Assembly: GCA_037441765.1 (NCBI GenBank)
Contig: JBBIRM010000009.1
Coordinates: 1 to 44,693 of the forward strand
Length of the DNA: 44,693 bases
Direction of reading: 5' to 3'
Origin: JBBIRM01 sp037441765
GTDB lineage: Bacteria > Desulfobacterota > BSN033 > UBA1163
Positions within the stretch are counted from its first letter, which is position 1. Every line of letters starts with the position of its first letter. The notes under the pieces are model-generated. The model was not told the DNA's origin. It saw nothing but the letters and a program-made list of their open reading frames with translations, and ran no database searches. Shown here one piece after another: positions 34,166-42,802 of the stretch. Made by a program: the position numbers and the translations under genes.

Positions 34166-35095
34166 ATGGAATATGAACTAAAAAAAGAGGTTAAAGAGGG
34201 TAAGATTTATAACCTTTTTCGTTGTGGCTATCTTGAGGTGAGGGAGTGGTTGAAGGAAACAGACATTGTGATCATCCCTTTGGGAAGCATGGAGCAACAT
34301 GGAAGGCATTGCCCGGTATGTACCGATAGCATTGCAACAGAACTTCCTTGCCAAATAGCCGCTGAGATGGCGAATGTTCCCTATATGCCCCTGATCCCCA
34401 TTGGCTATTCTCCTCAACATCTTCATCCACCCGGGATCGGATCAGGAACGGTTAGTTTCAGCGCCACGACCTATCAGAATATGATCTATGAAATCGGTCG
34501 TTGTCTGATTCATAATGGATTTAATAAATTGGTATATGCAACCGGACACACCTCAAACATGAAGGTGGTGGATCCTGCCCTAAGGGCATTGCGTTATGAG
34601 ACGAACTGCTTTGTCTGTTGCTATCGAAACGATGCAGAGGCAGTCCCTGCCCTTTTAGGGGATCAAGGGATTATTGAGAATCCCCCCCTCGAAGCCCCGG
34701 GCTGGCATGGAAGCGAAGTGGAGACCTCAGAGTGCCTCTATTTTGAGAGGTTATATGGGAAAAAGTTGGTCCATTTAGAAAGGGTTCAAAAAGAGTACAC
34801 CCATCCGCCCAAGTGGATTACAGAGGTCAGCGATAAGTTTACAAAGGTGAATGGTTCTCCTTATCTTACAATGAAGGGAAAGGATGTGGCATGGGTGCCA
34901 ATGGAGCATCAGGAATATAGCGATACAGGACTGATCGGTTTTCCAGGAAATCCATTTACTGCTTCTGCGGAAAAAGGGGAAAAACTCATATATGCAAAGG
35001 CGAAACTGATGGCCGAGTTTTTAGAGGAGGTAAAGAAAATCAAAGTGGAGATTAAAAACAGAGAATACGTCAATAGAACCTTTAGACCGTTTTGA
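34166..35095 (+). CDS. Creatininase family amidohydrolase
   Basis: Metal-dependent hydrolase of 309 residues in the creatininase family, which opens cyclic amides or removes formyl groups. The metal site is seen in PLGSMEQHGRHCPVCTDS (Glu, His, Asp), GYSPQHLHPPG and GWHGSEVETSE. The usual NGHGGN motif is ATGHTSN here, so the substrate pocket is altered. ATG 34166 follows AGGAGGAAT. It lies 42 bases after pxpC, the second ring-opening type of enzyme in a row, which suggests that the operon handles lactams or cyclic amides. The reaction is not certain. Confidence 0.83.
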   Translation: MEYELKKEVKEGKIYNLFRCGYLEVREWLKETDIVIIPLGSMEQHGRHCPVCTDSIATELPCQIAAEMANVPYMPLIPIGYSPQHLHPPGIGSGTVSFSATTYQNMIYEIGRCLIHNGFNKLVYATGHTSNMKVVDPALRALRYETNCFVCCYRNDAEAVPALLGDQGIIENPPLEAPGWHGSEVETSECLYFERLYGKKLVHLERVQKEYTHPPKWITEVSDKFTKVNGSPYLTMKGKDVAWVPMEHQEYSDTGLIGFPGNPFTASAEKGEKLIYAKAKLMAEFLEEVKKIKVEIKNREYVNRTFRPF

Positions 35096-35195
35096 TTAAT
35101 TATCTAAAACGAGCTGATTTTTTATTATTTATATACGACACTACAAAAGAGGGAATGGTTGATATACAGAACATATTTTAAAGGGAACAAGAATT

Positions 35196-35960
35196 ATGGT
35201 ATTAAACAAATTCTCATTAGTAGGGAAGACTGCTATTGTCATTGGAGCAAGTAGAGGGTTGGGTCAAGGAATGGCGAAGGCATTGGCTGAAGCAGGAGCG
35301 GATTTAGCCCTTGTCGCAAGGACCCTCTCATCTTTGGAGGCATTTGGTGAAGAGGTGAGGGGTTTAAACCGAAGGTGCCTAATTTTACCCTATGATATTT
35401 CTAAGCCTTCAGGGATCCAAGAGGTGGTGAAGCGGGTGATCGATACCTTTGGCAAGATCGATATCCTGATCAATAGTCAGGGGACTCAGGTTCGAAAGCC
35501 TGCCTTTGAAATGACGGAGGAGGATTGGGATGGCCTGATGTCTATCAACCTGAAATCTGTCTTTTTCGCCTGCCAGGCAGTGGGAAGGGAGATGGTAAAA
35601 CAGGGAAAGGGAAAGATCATCAATGTAGCCTCCTTGACAAGTGTGATTGGGCTACCAAATATCTCAATCTATGGGGCGAGCAAAGGGGGAGTGGCTCAAT
35701 TGACAAAGGCCCTCGCTGTTGAATGGGCCCCTTATCACATCAATGTCAATGCCATCCTTCCAGGATACTATCTAACCGCAATGACAGAGGCTTTATTTAA
35801 AATTGAAGAAAGGAGGAAATGGATCCTTGGCCGAATTCCATTGGGAAGGACTGGGGTCCCTGATGATTTAGCAGGAACTGTGGTCTTTTTAAGTTCAGAG
35901 GCATCTGATTATATCACAGGACAAATTATTCCAGTCGATGGAGGATGGCTTTCAGCCTGA
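35196..35960 (+). CDS. SDR family oxidoreductase (kinase-linked)
   Basis: Short-chain dehydrogenase of 254 residues. The cofactor motif GASRGLGQG lies at about residues 15-23. The NNAG position is replaced by NSQG, an unusual change. The serine is in VASLTSVIG and Tyr-Lys in YGASK (about 160-164). The end, DYITGQIIPVDGGWLS, is typical of gluconate 5-dehydrogenase-like members. It directly precedes an FGGY kinase, whose first possible start lies inside this gene, so oxidation then phosphorylation of a polyol or sugar is plausible. The gap before it (35096-35195) is AT-rich with no clear promoter. Confidence 0.86.
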   Translation: MVLNKFSLVGKTAIVIGASRGLGQGMAKALAEAGADLALVARTLSSLEAFGEEVRGLNRRCLILPYDISKPSGIQEVVKRVIDTFGKIDILINSQGTQVRKPAFEMTEEDWDGLMSINLKSVFFACQAVGREMVKQGKGKIINVASLTSVIGLPNISIYGASKGGVAQLTKALAVEWAPYHINVNAILPGYYLTAMTEALFKIEERRKWILGRIPLGRTGVPDDLAGTVVFLSSEASDYITGQIIPVDGGWLSA

Positions 35961-35988
35961 GAAGGGTTTAAAAGAAATTGTCTCAATT

Positions 35989-37530
35989 ATGAATAAACGC
36001 TACCTTTTAGGGATCGATGTAGGGACAACAGGGTGTAAAACAGAACTGATTGGAATTGAAGGGGATTCTGTCAGCAAGGCCTATCGAGAGTATCCTCTCC
36101 TTTTTCCCAGGCCTTCATGGGTGGAACAGGATCCAGAGGAGGGGTGGTGGAAGGCAACGGTTGAGACCATCAGAGAAGTCCTTTCAGAGAGTAGAATTGA
36201 TCCAAGAGAGGTTGTAGGCGTCTCCATCAGTTGCACCAATGCCCTTGTGCCTGTTGATAAGGAAGGAGCCCCTTTACGAAAAGCGATCATGCAACTCGAT
36301 AAAAGGACTGTGGAGCAGGCAAGATGGATCAATGAAAATTTTGGCAACGAAGTCTTTGAGATTAATGGAAATAGGGCAGCAGCAGGTGGGACCTCTGCTC
36401 CGATCATCCTATGGATCAAGGAGAACGAGCCCGAAATTTTCGAAAAAACATATAAATTTCTCTGGCCAGGTGGTTTTATTGTCCATAGGTTGACTGGTGA
36501 GTTTACAATGGAGTGGTCAAGGGCGAGTTGGACCTGTCTCTTCGATACGAAAAAGAATCAGGTCTGGTCGGAGAAACTTTGCAATGGAATGGGCATCCCC
36601 ATTGAAAAGCTTCCAAGACTCTGTCCCTCCTGGGAGGTGGTGGGGGAGGTGACTAAAAGAGCTTCTGAACTAACTGGCCTTGCTCCCCATACCCCTGTCA
36701 CAGGAGGAATGGCAGACACCCCTGCCGCTGGAATCGGTACAAGGGCAGTTGCCCCGGGAAGGACATTCCATGTGATAGGAACGGTTGGAAGACCCTGTGT
36801 GGTTCAAGGAAAGCCAATTTTCGATTCGAGGTTTATCAATTGCTGTCACGCGGTTCCAAATTGCTGGTTTACATTGGGCGCCACTGATTCAAGTGGGCTT
36901 TCTATAAAATGGTTTAGGGACCTTTTTGGACAGCAAGAGGTCTCACTGGCAAAATTTTTGGGAAGAAATCCATTTGACCTTTTCGATGAAGAGGCAGAAC
37001 AATCCCCTCCTGGGGCAAAGGGATTGATCTATCTTCCCTACCTATCAGGAGAACGTAGTCCAATCTGGGATCCATATTCGCGTGGAGTCATTTTCGGTCT
37101 TTCTGTTTCTCATACGCGAAATGATGTAATAAGGGCAATCTTAGAGGGAGTGGCTTACTCCTTTTTACACAATTTAAGGATCTATGAAGAGGAGTTGGGG
37201 CTTAAGATCGATAAACTCTTTCTCTCAGGAGGAGGGGCGAAGAGCAGACTCTGGGCTCAGATCCATGCGGATATGTGCAATAAACCTGTTTATGTAGTCA
37301 AGGTGAAAGAGAGCGAGGCTCTGGGGAATGCCATCCTCGCAGGGTTTGCGGTCGGTATCTATCAGGATATGGTAGAAGCAGCAGACCAGGTGGTCAAGAT
37401 TGAAAGTATTTATGAACCAAATAAAGAGGCCCATGAGAGATATCAGAAATTATTTGAGTTGTATAAAAAGGTTTATCTCCACCTCAAAGAGGATTTTTAT
37501 GAACTAAATCAGATGATGATGGGGGGTTAA
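35989..37530 (+). CDS. FGGY-family carbohydrate kinase (xylulokinase-like)
   Basis: Sugar or polyol kinase of about 513 residues with an actin-like two-domain fold. The phosphate-1 motif is LGIDVGTTGCKTELIG at the N-terminus. The substrate-domain stretch VPVDKEGAPLRKAIMQLDKR and the catalytic-Asp region GGMADTPAAGIGTRAV (about 238-253) follow, then the adenosine motif FLSGGGAKSRLWAQIHADM (about 412-430). ATG 35989 is chosen because the conserved fold starts there; an ATG at 35938 would overlap the SDR by 23 bases. The ribosome site is weak, so coupling is likely. The substrate is probably a ketose or polyol. Confidence 0.87.
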   Translation: MNKRYLLGIDVGTTGCKTELIGIEGDSVSKAYREYPLLFPRPSWVEQDPEEGWWKATVETIREVLSESRIDPREVVGVSISCTNALVPVDKEGAPLRKAIMQLDKRTVEQARWINENFGNEVFEINGNRAAAGGTSAPIILWIKENEPEIFEKTYKFLWPGGFIVHRLTGEFTMEWSRASWTCLFDTKKNQVWSEKLCNGMGIPIEKLPRLCPSWEVVGEVTKRASELTGLAPHTPVTGGMADTPAAGIGTRAVAPGRTFHVIGTVGRPCVVQGKPIFDSRFINCCHAVPNCWFTLGATDSSGLSIKWFRDLFGQQEVSLAKFLGRNPFDLFDEEAEQSPPGAKGLIYLPYLSGERSPIWDPYSRGVIFGLSVSHTRNDVIRAILEGVAYSFLHNLRIYEEELGLKIDKLFLSGGGAKSRLWAQIHADMCNKPVYVVKVKESEALGNAILAGFAVGIYQDMVEAADQVVKIESIYEPNKEAHERYQKLFELYKKVYLHLKEDFYELNQMMMGG

Positions 37531-37570
37531 GTCTTATTTATTCTTTCAGAAAGATCAATGGGGGAGAGAG

Positions 37571-38746
37571 ATGGAAGAATCCCAAAAAAACCGAATATGT
37601 TCATTCTTCTCACCAACCATGATTCTCATTGGTTTTAATGCGGTTGAGAGGATAGGGGTTGAGGCTAAGAGGTTGGGAGGATCGAAGGCCTGTATTGTTA
37701 CTGATGAAGGGGTGCTGAGCGCAGGCCTTGCTGATAGGGTAATGGATCCACTTAAGAAAGAGGGAATTGAAGTGGAGGTCTTCGGAAAGGTAGAAGCTGA
37801 GCCTCCTGTGAGGGTGGTCGATGAGTGTTCTGAGTTTATTAGGAAAGGGAAGTTCGATCTTATTATTGGATTAGGGGGAGGAAGCTCTCTGGATACAGCC
37901 AAGGGGGCGGCAATTATGGGAACACGGGAGGGTTCTGTCCGAGGGATATGCGGAATGGATATTATTCCTAAAAGAGGGCTTCCAAAGATTCTCATCCCAA
38001 CCACAGGAGGGACAGGGGCAGAGGCCACACGAGCATTTGTCGTTACGGACGAAGAGGAGGGAATAAAGAAGGTCTCCTATAGTAACTATAATTTACCTGA
38101 TTTAGCCATTATCGACCCCATGCTGACGGTCTCCATGCCTCCCAAAGTGACTGCAGACACAGGGATTGATGCCCTTGTCCACGCCATTGAATCCTTTGTC
38201 TCTTTTAACGCAACTCCCTTTTCAGATCTCTTAGCCATTGAAGCCATTCGGTTGATTTCTCAAAGCCTTCCCCGAGCCTACTCAAAAGGAGAGGATCTGA
38301 GCGCTCGCTATGATATGTCACTGGCTGCACTGCTTGCAGGGATGTCCATCACAAGTGGTGGATTGGGAGCGGTTCACGCCTTGGCCTACCCCATTGGAAC
38401 AGAGTTTCACCAAAATCATGGTAGATCAAATGGGATCATCCTTCCCCATGTGATGGAATTTAACCTCATTGGAAATATTAAAAAGTATAAGGCCATTGCA
38501 GAAGCCATGGGAGAATATATAGAAGGGCTAAATCCATTTGAGGCAGCACAGAGAAGTGTCATTGCAGTAAAAAGGCTTTTGGAAATGGTCAATATTTCTT
38601 ATCACCTTAAAGATTATGGAATCCCGAAAGAAAGCATTCCCAAATTGGTAGAGGGTGGGATTAAGCAATCTCGACTCTTCGTTCCAAACCCGAGGAATTT
38701 AACAAAAGAGGATATAACCGCCATCTATACAAAGGCCTGGTTATGA
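37571..38746 (+). CDS. Iron-containing alcohol dehydrogenase
   Basis: NAD(P)-dependent group III alcohol dehydrogenase of 391 residues. The cofactor-binding GLGGGSSLDTAKGAAI lies at about residues 99-114 and TTGGTGAEATR at about 144-154. Metal ligands are visible as the Asp and His of DTGIDALVHAIE (about 197-208), and the histidines of GAVHALAYPIGTEFHQNHG (about 268-286). The length is normal. ATG 37571 follows GGGGGAGAGAG, and its stop overlaps the next start (ATGA). It could act on a short aldehyde released by the aldolase downstream, as lactaldehyde/glyceraldehyde-type members do; that is inference. Confidence 0.88.
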   Translation: MEESQKNRICSFFSPTMILIGFNAVERIGVEAKRLGGSKACIVTDEGVLSAGLADRVMDPLKKEGIEVEVFGKVEAEPPVRVVDECSEFIRKGKFDLIIGLGGGSSLDTAKGAAIMGTREGSVRGICGMDIIPKRGLPKILIPTTGGTGAEATRAFVVTDEEEGIKKVSYSNYNLPDLAIIDPMLTVSMPPKVTADTGIDALVHAIESFVSFNATPFSDLLAIEAIRLISQSLPRAYSKGEDLSARYDMSLAALLAGMSITSGGLGAVHALAYPIGTEFHQNHGRSNGIILPHVMEFNLIGNIKKYKAIAEAMGEYIEGLNPFEAAQRSVIAVKRLLEMVNISYHLKDYGIPKESIPKLVEGGIKQSRLFVPNPRNLTKEDITAIYTKAWL

Positions 38747-39978
38747 AAGATGAACCTTTAAAGGCAATTCTAATCATTGCAACACTGGACACAAAGGGGC
38801 CTGAGACAGAGTATTTAAAAACATTGATTGAGAAAAAGGGACATCGGACATTGGTAATGGATACAGGGATATTAGGATCAGTTCCTTTTAAGCCTGACAT
38901 TTCTCGTGATGAAGTTGCAAAGGCAGGAGGAACGACGGTAGAAGATCTTATTCGAAATAAGGAGAAAGGAAAGGCAATACAAATAATGGCAGAGGGTTCG
39001 AAAAGGATTACTCAGAAACTCTACCAAGAGGGAAAGATTTCAGGGATCATCGGTCTCGGAGGGGCCCAGGGGACAGAGATAGGGACTTCTGCAATGAGGG
39101 CCTTACCAGTAGGGTTTCCAAAATTGATGGTCTCCACTGTGGCCTCTGGCTATGCTCAGTTTGGGACTTATGTGGGGACAAAGGATCTATTAATGATGCA
39201 TTCGGTCGTTGATATATTGGGTTTGAATGCCTTTTCAAGGGTAATCCTCTCCAACGCAGGAGGGGCGATGGTTGGGATGGNNNNNNNNNNNNNNNNNNAA
39301 TTCAAAAGGTCTGAAAAGAAGCAGATCGGGATGACCATCTATGGAACAACTACCCCTGGTTGTATGGCGGCAAAGACATACTTAGAATCGAAAGGGTTTG
39401 AAGTAGTGGCCTTTCATCCCAATGGGACAGGCGGAAGGGCCATGGAAGAGATGATTGAAGAAGGGATTTTAAGTGGTGTTCTCGATATGACTACCCATGA
39501 ATTAACGGACGAACTCTTTGGAGGTCTTCACCGGGCTGGACCAAAGAGACTTGAGTCAGCAGGTAGAATTGGAATTCCACAGGTGGTTGTACCAGGAAGC
39601 ATTGATTTTATTGTCACAGGTCCTATGGATGCTCTTCCCAAGGAGTATCGAGATAGAAAATATATTGCCCACAACCCGAGCATCACCTTAGTAAGGGCCA
39701 CACCTGAGGAGATGAAGGCGATTGGAAAGATTATGGCTTCAAAACTGAATGAGGCCAGAGGCCCAACAATAGTGATGATCCCCTTAAGAGGGTTTTCATA
39801 CCCCAATCGAAAAGGAGAAGCCCTTTACGATGAAGAAGGAAATCGAGCCTTCATTACTTCCCTTAAGGAAAACCTGAAAGGGATAAGAGTGATAGAGATT
39901 GATGCCCACATCAATGACCCTGAATTTGCGAGAGAAGCGGCTCAAATGATGGAGAGACTCTTACAAAGCGAGTCTTAG
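38743..39978 (+). CDS. Tm-1-like ATP-binding / UPF0261 family protein (contains assembly gap)
   Basis: Protein of about 411 residues of the UPF0261 family, related to the ATP-binding N-domain of the tomato Tm-1 protein. Visible features are IATLDTKGPETEYLK at the N-terminus, IIGLGGAQGTEIGTSAMRALP, TVASGYAQFGTYVGTKD, and in the second domain TTPGCMAAKTYLESKG, FHPNGTGGRAMEEM and PGSIDFIVTGPMDALP. Eighteen N bases leave seven unknown codons at about residues 180-186 but keep the frame. The family often sits with sugar-acid or polyol catabolic genes; its reaction is unproven. The start overlaps the Fe-ADH stop by four bases. Confidence 0.85.
   Translation: MKDEPLKAILIIATLDTKGPETEYLKTLIEKKGHRTLVMDTGILGSVPFKPDISRDEVAKAGGTTVEDLIRNKEKGKAIQIMAEGSKRITQKLYQEGKISGIIGLGGAQGTEIGTSAMRALPVGFPKLMVSTVASGYAQFGTYVGTKDLLMMHSVVDILGLNAFSRVILSNAGGAMVGMXXXXXXXFKRSEKKQIGMTIYGTTTPGCMAAKTYLESKGFEVVAFHPNGTGGRAMEEMIEEGILSGVLDMTTHELTDELFGGLHRAGPKRLESAGRIGIPQVVVPGSIDFIVTGPMDALPKEYRDRKYIAHNPSITLVRATPEEMKAIGKIMASKLNEARGPTIVMIPLRGFSYPNRKGEALYDEEGNRAFITSLKENLKGIRVIEIDAHINDPEFAREAAQMMERLLQSES
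39281..39298. other. Assembly gap (18 N) inside the Tm-1-like gene
   Basis: Eighteen undetermined bases interrupt the gene in a conserved region (after SNAGGAMVGM). Eighteen is a multiple of three and the frame continues, so no frameshift is implied, but the real number of missing bases is not known. Confidence 0.95.
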
Positions 39979-40004
39979 ATTTTTATATGATTAAATCTTG
40001 GGAA

Positions 40005-40086
40005 TTTCATTATAACAATTTTTATGTATGGCAAGCCTTCAGGCTTGCATATCATTTTAATGCAAGGCTAAAGCCTCGCCCTACAA
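40005..40086. repeat. Dispersed palindromic repeat, copy B
   Basis: The left flank TTTCATTATAACAATTTTT matches copy A at all but one position. The arm at 40026-40050 pairs imperfectly with 40060-40084 around the loop ATCATTTTA. The element spans about 82 bases, like copy A at 18114. It lies between the Tm-1-like and aldolase genes and could separate two transcription units. Confidence 0.8.
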
Positions 40087-40125
40087 AATTTGGTTAGATT
40101 TTTTGGCAAGTTATTGAGAGGAAAA

Positions 40126-40971
40126 GTGTTCGTTAAAACGATTAAGTTATTAGAAAAGGCGAGGAAGGAAGGCTATGCAATTGGAGGGTTTAACGTTTGG
40201 AATCTGGAGAGCGCCTTAGCCCTTTTTAAGGCTGCGGAGGAGTGCTCCTCTCCAATTATTTTTAATATCCAGGAAAAGGTCCTTACCCTATTGCCTTCAG
40301 GCATACTTGAAGGGTTAATCTATATTTTAAGCAAAGAGAGCAAAACTCCAATGGCCATTAATTTAGATCATGGAAAGACATTTGAGCTCTGCACCCAATG
40401 CATTGATCTGGGATACCAATCCGTGATGATTGATGGAAGTCACCTCCCGCTTAAGGAGAATATGGCATTGACTAAAAGAGTGGTAGAATATGCTCACCGA
40501 AAAGGGGTTTCTGTGGAGGGGCAGGTTGGGGAGGTGGGGGTGAGTTGGATAAAGGAGAAGGGAGGAAAGAAGACAGATCCATTGGAGGCTCAGGAATTTG
40601 TTAGAAATACAAGGATAGACCTTTTAGCCATCTCCATAGGAACTGAATCAGGTCCATATGAAGAAGAACCCATCCTGGATTATGCTCTTGCGGAAGAGGT
40701 CCTTAAACAGACAGGTGTTCATCTCGTTTTACATGGCTCCTCTGGATTGTCAGGGGAGGCGATTCGTAAATGCATACAGGCGGGCATCACCCATTTTAGA
40801 TTTGGAACCGATCTCCATCAGGCCTTCTTTAATCCAATAAAGTCAAAAGAGAGGGAATTATTGAAAAGTGGATTTAATCCCCAATATATTCTACCAGACA
40901 TCATTGGCTCGATAAAAGAGGTGATTAAAGAGAAACTTGAGCAATTGGGTTCAGCAGGAAAGTCAAATTAG
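40126..40971 (+). CDS. Class II (metal-dependent) aldolase, fructose-bisphosphate/tagatose-bisphosphate type
   Basis: Zinc-dependent TIM-barrel aldolase of about 281 residues. Metal and catalytic residues are in AINLDHGKTFELC (about residues 82-94, Asp and His), EGQVGEVGVS (about 135-144) and LVLHGSSGLSGEAIRKC (about 203-219, His). GITHFRFGTDLHQAF is the phosphate-binding loop. It would cleave a phosphorylated ketose to a dihydroxyacetone phosphate-type fragment and an aldehyde. GTG 40126 is chosen over TTG 40090 because GAGAGG lies just upstream and homologues start near there. With the FGGY kinase upstream it gives a kinase-aldolase pair. Confidence 0.85.
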   Translation: MFVKTIKLLEKARKEGYAIGGFNVWNLESALALFKAAEECSSPIIFNIQEKVLTLLPSGILEGLIYILSKESKTPMAINLDHGKTFELCTQCIDLGYQSVMIDGSHLPLKENMALTKRVVEYAHRKGVSVEGQVGEVGVSWIKEKGGKKTDPLEAQEFVRNTRIDLLAISIGTESGPYEEEPILDYALAEEVLKQTGVHLVLHGSSGLSGEAIRKCIQAGITHFRFGTDLHQAFFNPIKSKERELLKSGFNPQYILPDIIGSIKEVIKEKLEQLGSAGKSN

Positions 40972-40980
40972 GTGAAGGCG

Positions 40981-41736
40981 ATGGATATAAGGATTATTCC
41001 CATCAATACTGGGTTCATACACGTCGATAAAGGAGGTACACTCACGCAGGGTAGAGGATACGGAGAGAGGGTTTTTATCCCTGCCACCGCCTGGTATATT
41101 TATGGAGGTAAGGAAAAGGTCTTAGTCGATACTGGAATGTGTGACACCGCTCGCGCTGATCGTTATCACCATGCGGGCTCCTATCAGGAAGAAGACCAGA
41201 GGATAGACCGAGCATTGAAGAAGATAGGGATTGATCCCGAAGAGATTGATAAGGTGATCTTTACCCATCTCCATTGGGATCATTGCCACAACCACAGGTT
41301 CTTTAAGAAGGCCAAGTTCTATGCCCATATTGATGAGGTGCGATTTGCCTTTACCCCATTACCCCCATACTATAGGTCTTATGAATCACCCCATTTAGGG
41401 ATCGTTCCACCATTTTCGGAGACACCATTTCAGTTGACAAAAGGTGTGGAAGAGATTAGTAATGGAATTTATGTTTTCCCAACGCCAGGGCATTCGCCCG
41501 GGCATCAGTCCGTAGCAGTTGAGACAAGAAGAGGGACATATGTGATCACAGGCGATGCGGTCATGTCGTGGGAGAACTGGAGCGGGGATCCTGAGAATCA
41601 CCTTCCCTTCATCATGAATGGAAGGTATTTTGATCTCCAGCGTTCATGGGAAAGTTTCCACAGGATAAAAGAGAGGGCAAAATTTGTTCTCCCTGGTCAT
41701 GAGATCAAGGTATTTGATCAGAAAGAGTATCCATGA
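40981..41736 (+). CDS. Metallo-beta-lactamase-fold hydrolase (N-acyl homoserine lactonase-like)
   Basis: Zinc hydrolase of about 252 residues. The HxHxDH metal motif is FTHLHWDHCHN (about residues 97-107), followed by TPGHSPGHQSV (about 167-177), the bridging Asp in VITGDAVMS and the late His in VLPGHEIK. The layout matches AHL lactonase-like enzymes that open lactone rings. ATG 40981 is preferred over GTG 40972 because AGGTG lies six bases before it. It starts nine bases after the aldolase stop. In this setting it more likely opens a lactone or lactam intermediate than a quorum signal, but this is inference. Confidence 0.82.
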   Translation: MDIRIIPINTGFIHVDKGGTLTQGRGYGERVFIPATAWYIYGGKEKVLVDTGMCDTARADRYHHAGSYQEEDQRIDRALKKIGIDPEEIDKVIFTHLHWDHCHNHRFFKKAKFYAHIDEVRFAFTPLPPYYRSYESPHLGIVPPFSETPFQLTKGVEEISNGIYVFPTPGHSPGHQSVAVETRRGTYVITGDAVMSWENWSGDPENHLPFIMNGRYFDLQRSWESFHRIKERAKFVLPGHEIKVFDQKEYP

Positions 41737-41878
41737 AAAGGCAATCTCTTGTTCAATGTTGAAAGAATTGACTTTGTAAGAAGAGATGGATCAGATTCGA
41801 AGGCATTGGGATGGCGGATCATTAAAATTTAAAAATCTTACCCGTCGAACAATAGATTGACGTAGAAAAGGTGGGAAT

Positions 41879-42802
41879 ATGGAAAAGGAGATAAGAAAAC
41901 TTTATTGGTCTAAGAAGCTTTACTGGGAAAGATACTTTCAGCCCCAAACGATTGATGAAGCACTCACCATCTTAGAGGAGTTCCGAGGACAGGCTCATAT
42001 CATTGCAGGTGGCACAGACCTTCTTCCCCAACTAAGAAAGAAGGAGTTGGAGTTGAAGGCCCTGGTGGACATCACTTGTATTGGTGGGTTGGATGAGATT
42101 AAATTGGAGGACGGTCTTATCAAAATTGGAGCCCTTGTCACCCACAATCAGATAGCGCAATCATCACTGATTCGAGAAAAGGCCCTCACACTGAGTGAAG
42201 GGGCTTCGCAGGTAGGTTCTCCACAAATCAGGAACTTGGGGACGGTGGTGGGTAACATTGTAAGCGGTCAACCTGGGGCAGATACAGCGATCCCTCTACT
42301 TTCGTTGAATGCGATGGTCAAGGTTTTAAGTAAGGGAGGGGAGAGGATGATCCCATTAACTGAATTCTTTATAGATACAGGAAGGACTGCTATCAACAGG
42401 AATCAAGAGATCGTAACGGAGATCTCATTTCCCCCATTGAAAGAGGAAGAGGCCAGTGCCTATCTTAGATTGGCAAGACGGAAGGCCCTGGCCCTCCCAA
42501 TTTTGGCAACATCTGTTGTGATTTCTGCAAATTTAAAGAAAAGGGTTTTCAATTATGCGAGAATTACCCTTGGTCCTGTTGCACCCATCCCATTTCGAGC
42601 AAAAGAGGCAGAGAAGGTTCTCGTTTCTGCTCCGATCAAGGAGGAGGTGATTAAGGAGGCTTCGCAGAGAGCGGTTCAGGAGTCAAACCCCAGATCAAGC
42701 CTCCTAAGAGGCAGTGAGGAGTATCGGAAAACAATGGTTGGGGTTTTTGTTGAGAGAGGGATTAGAAAAGCAATAGAGCGTTTGGAGGCGAAAAATGGCT
42801 AA
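41879..42802 (+). CDS. Molybdenum hydroxylase medium (FAD) subunit, set 2
   Basis: FAD subunit of a second xanthine-dehydrogenase-family enzyme, 307 residues. The first FAD motif, AGGTDLLPQLRKKE (about residues 42-55), is intact. The second reads VVGNIVSGQPGADTAIPLLS, where the usual GGN is VGN. An N-terminal extension of about 18 charged and aromatic residues precedes the domain. ATG 41879 follows AAAGGTGGG. The gap 41737-41878 holds a small TTCAATGTTGAA inverted repeat (41752-41763) and a TTGACT box, but no -10 I can defend. The stop overlaps the next gene by eight bases. Order FAD-small-large. Confidence 0.88.
   Translation: MEKEIRKLYWSKKLYWERYFQPQTIDEALTILEEFRGQAHIIAGGTDLLPQLRKKELELKALVDITCIGGLDEIKLEDGLIKIGALVTHNQIAQSSLIREKALTLSEGASQVGSPQIRNLGTVVGNIVSGQPGADTAIPLLSLNAMVKVLSKGGERMIPLTEFFIDTGRTAINRNQEIVTEISFPPLKEEEASAYLRLARRKALALPILATSVVISANLKKRVFNYARITLGPVAPIPFRAKEAEKVLVSAPIKEEVIKEASQRAVQESNPRSSLLRGSEEYRKTMVGVFVERGIRKAIERLEAKNG

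Noticed and set aside
37555..38028. 157-codon open frame on the minus strand
   Set aside because: It lies opposite the iron alcohol dehydrogenase and has a low-complexity Ser/Pro-rich composition typical of a shadow frame.
41752..41763. TTCAATGTTGAA inverted repeat before the second hydroxylase operon, considered as a third LacI operator
   Set aside because: It resembles the half-site, but the arms are separated by two bases rather than four and the centre is TG rather than CG, so it does not fit the operator form.
41768..41796. TTGACT with a possible -10 box before the second hydroxylase operon
   Set aside because: The -10 hexamer at 17-base spacing (TCAGAT) matches consensus at only three positions.
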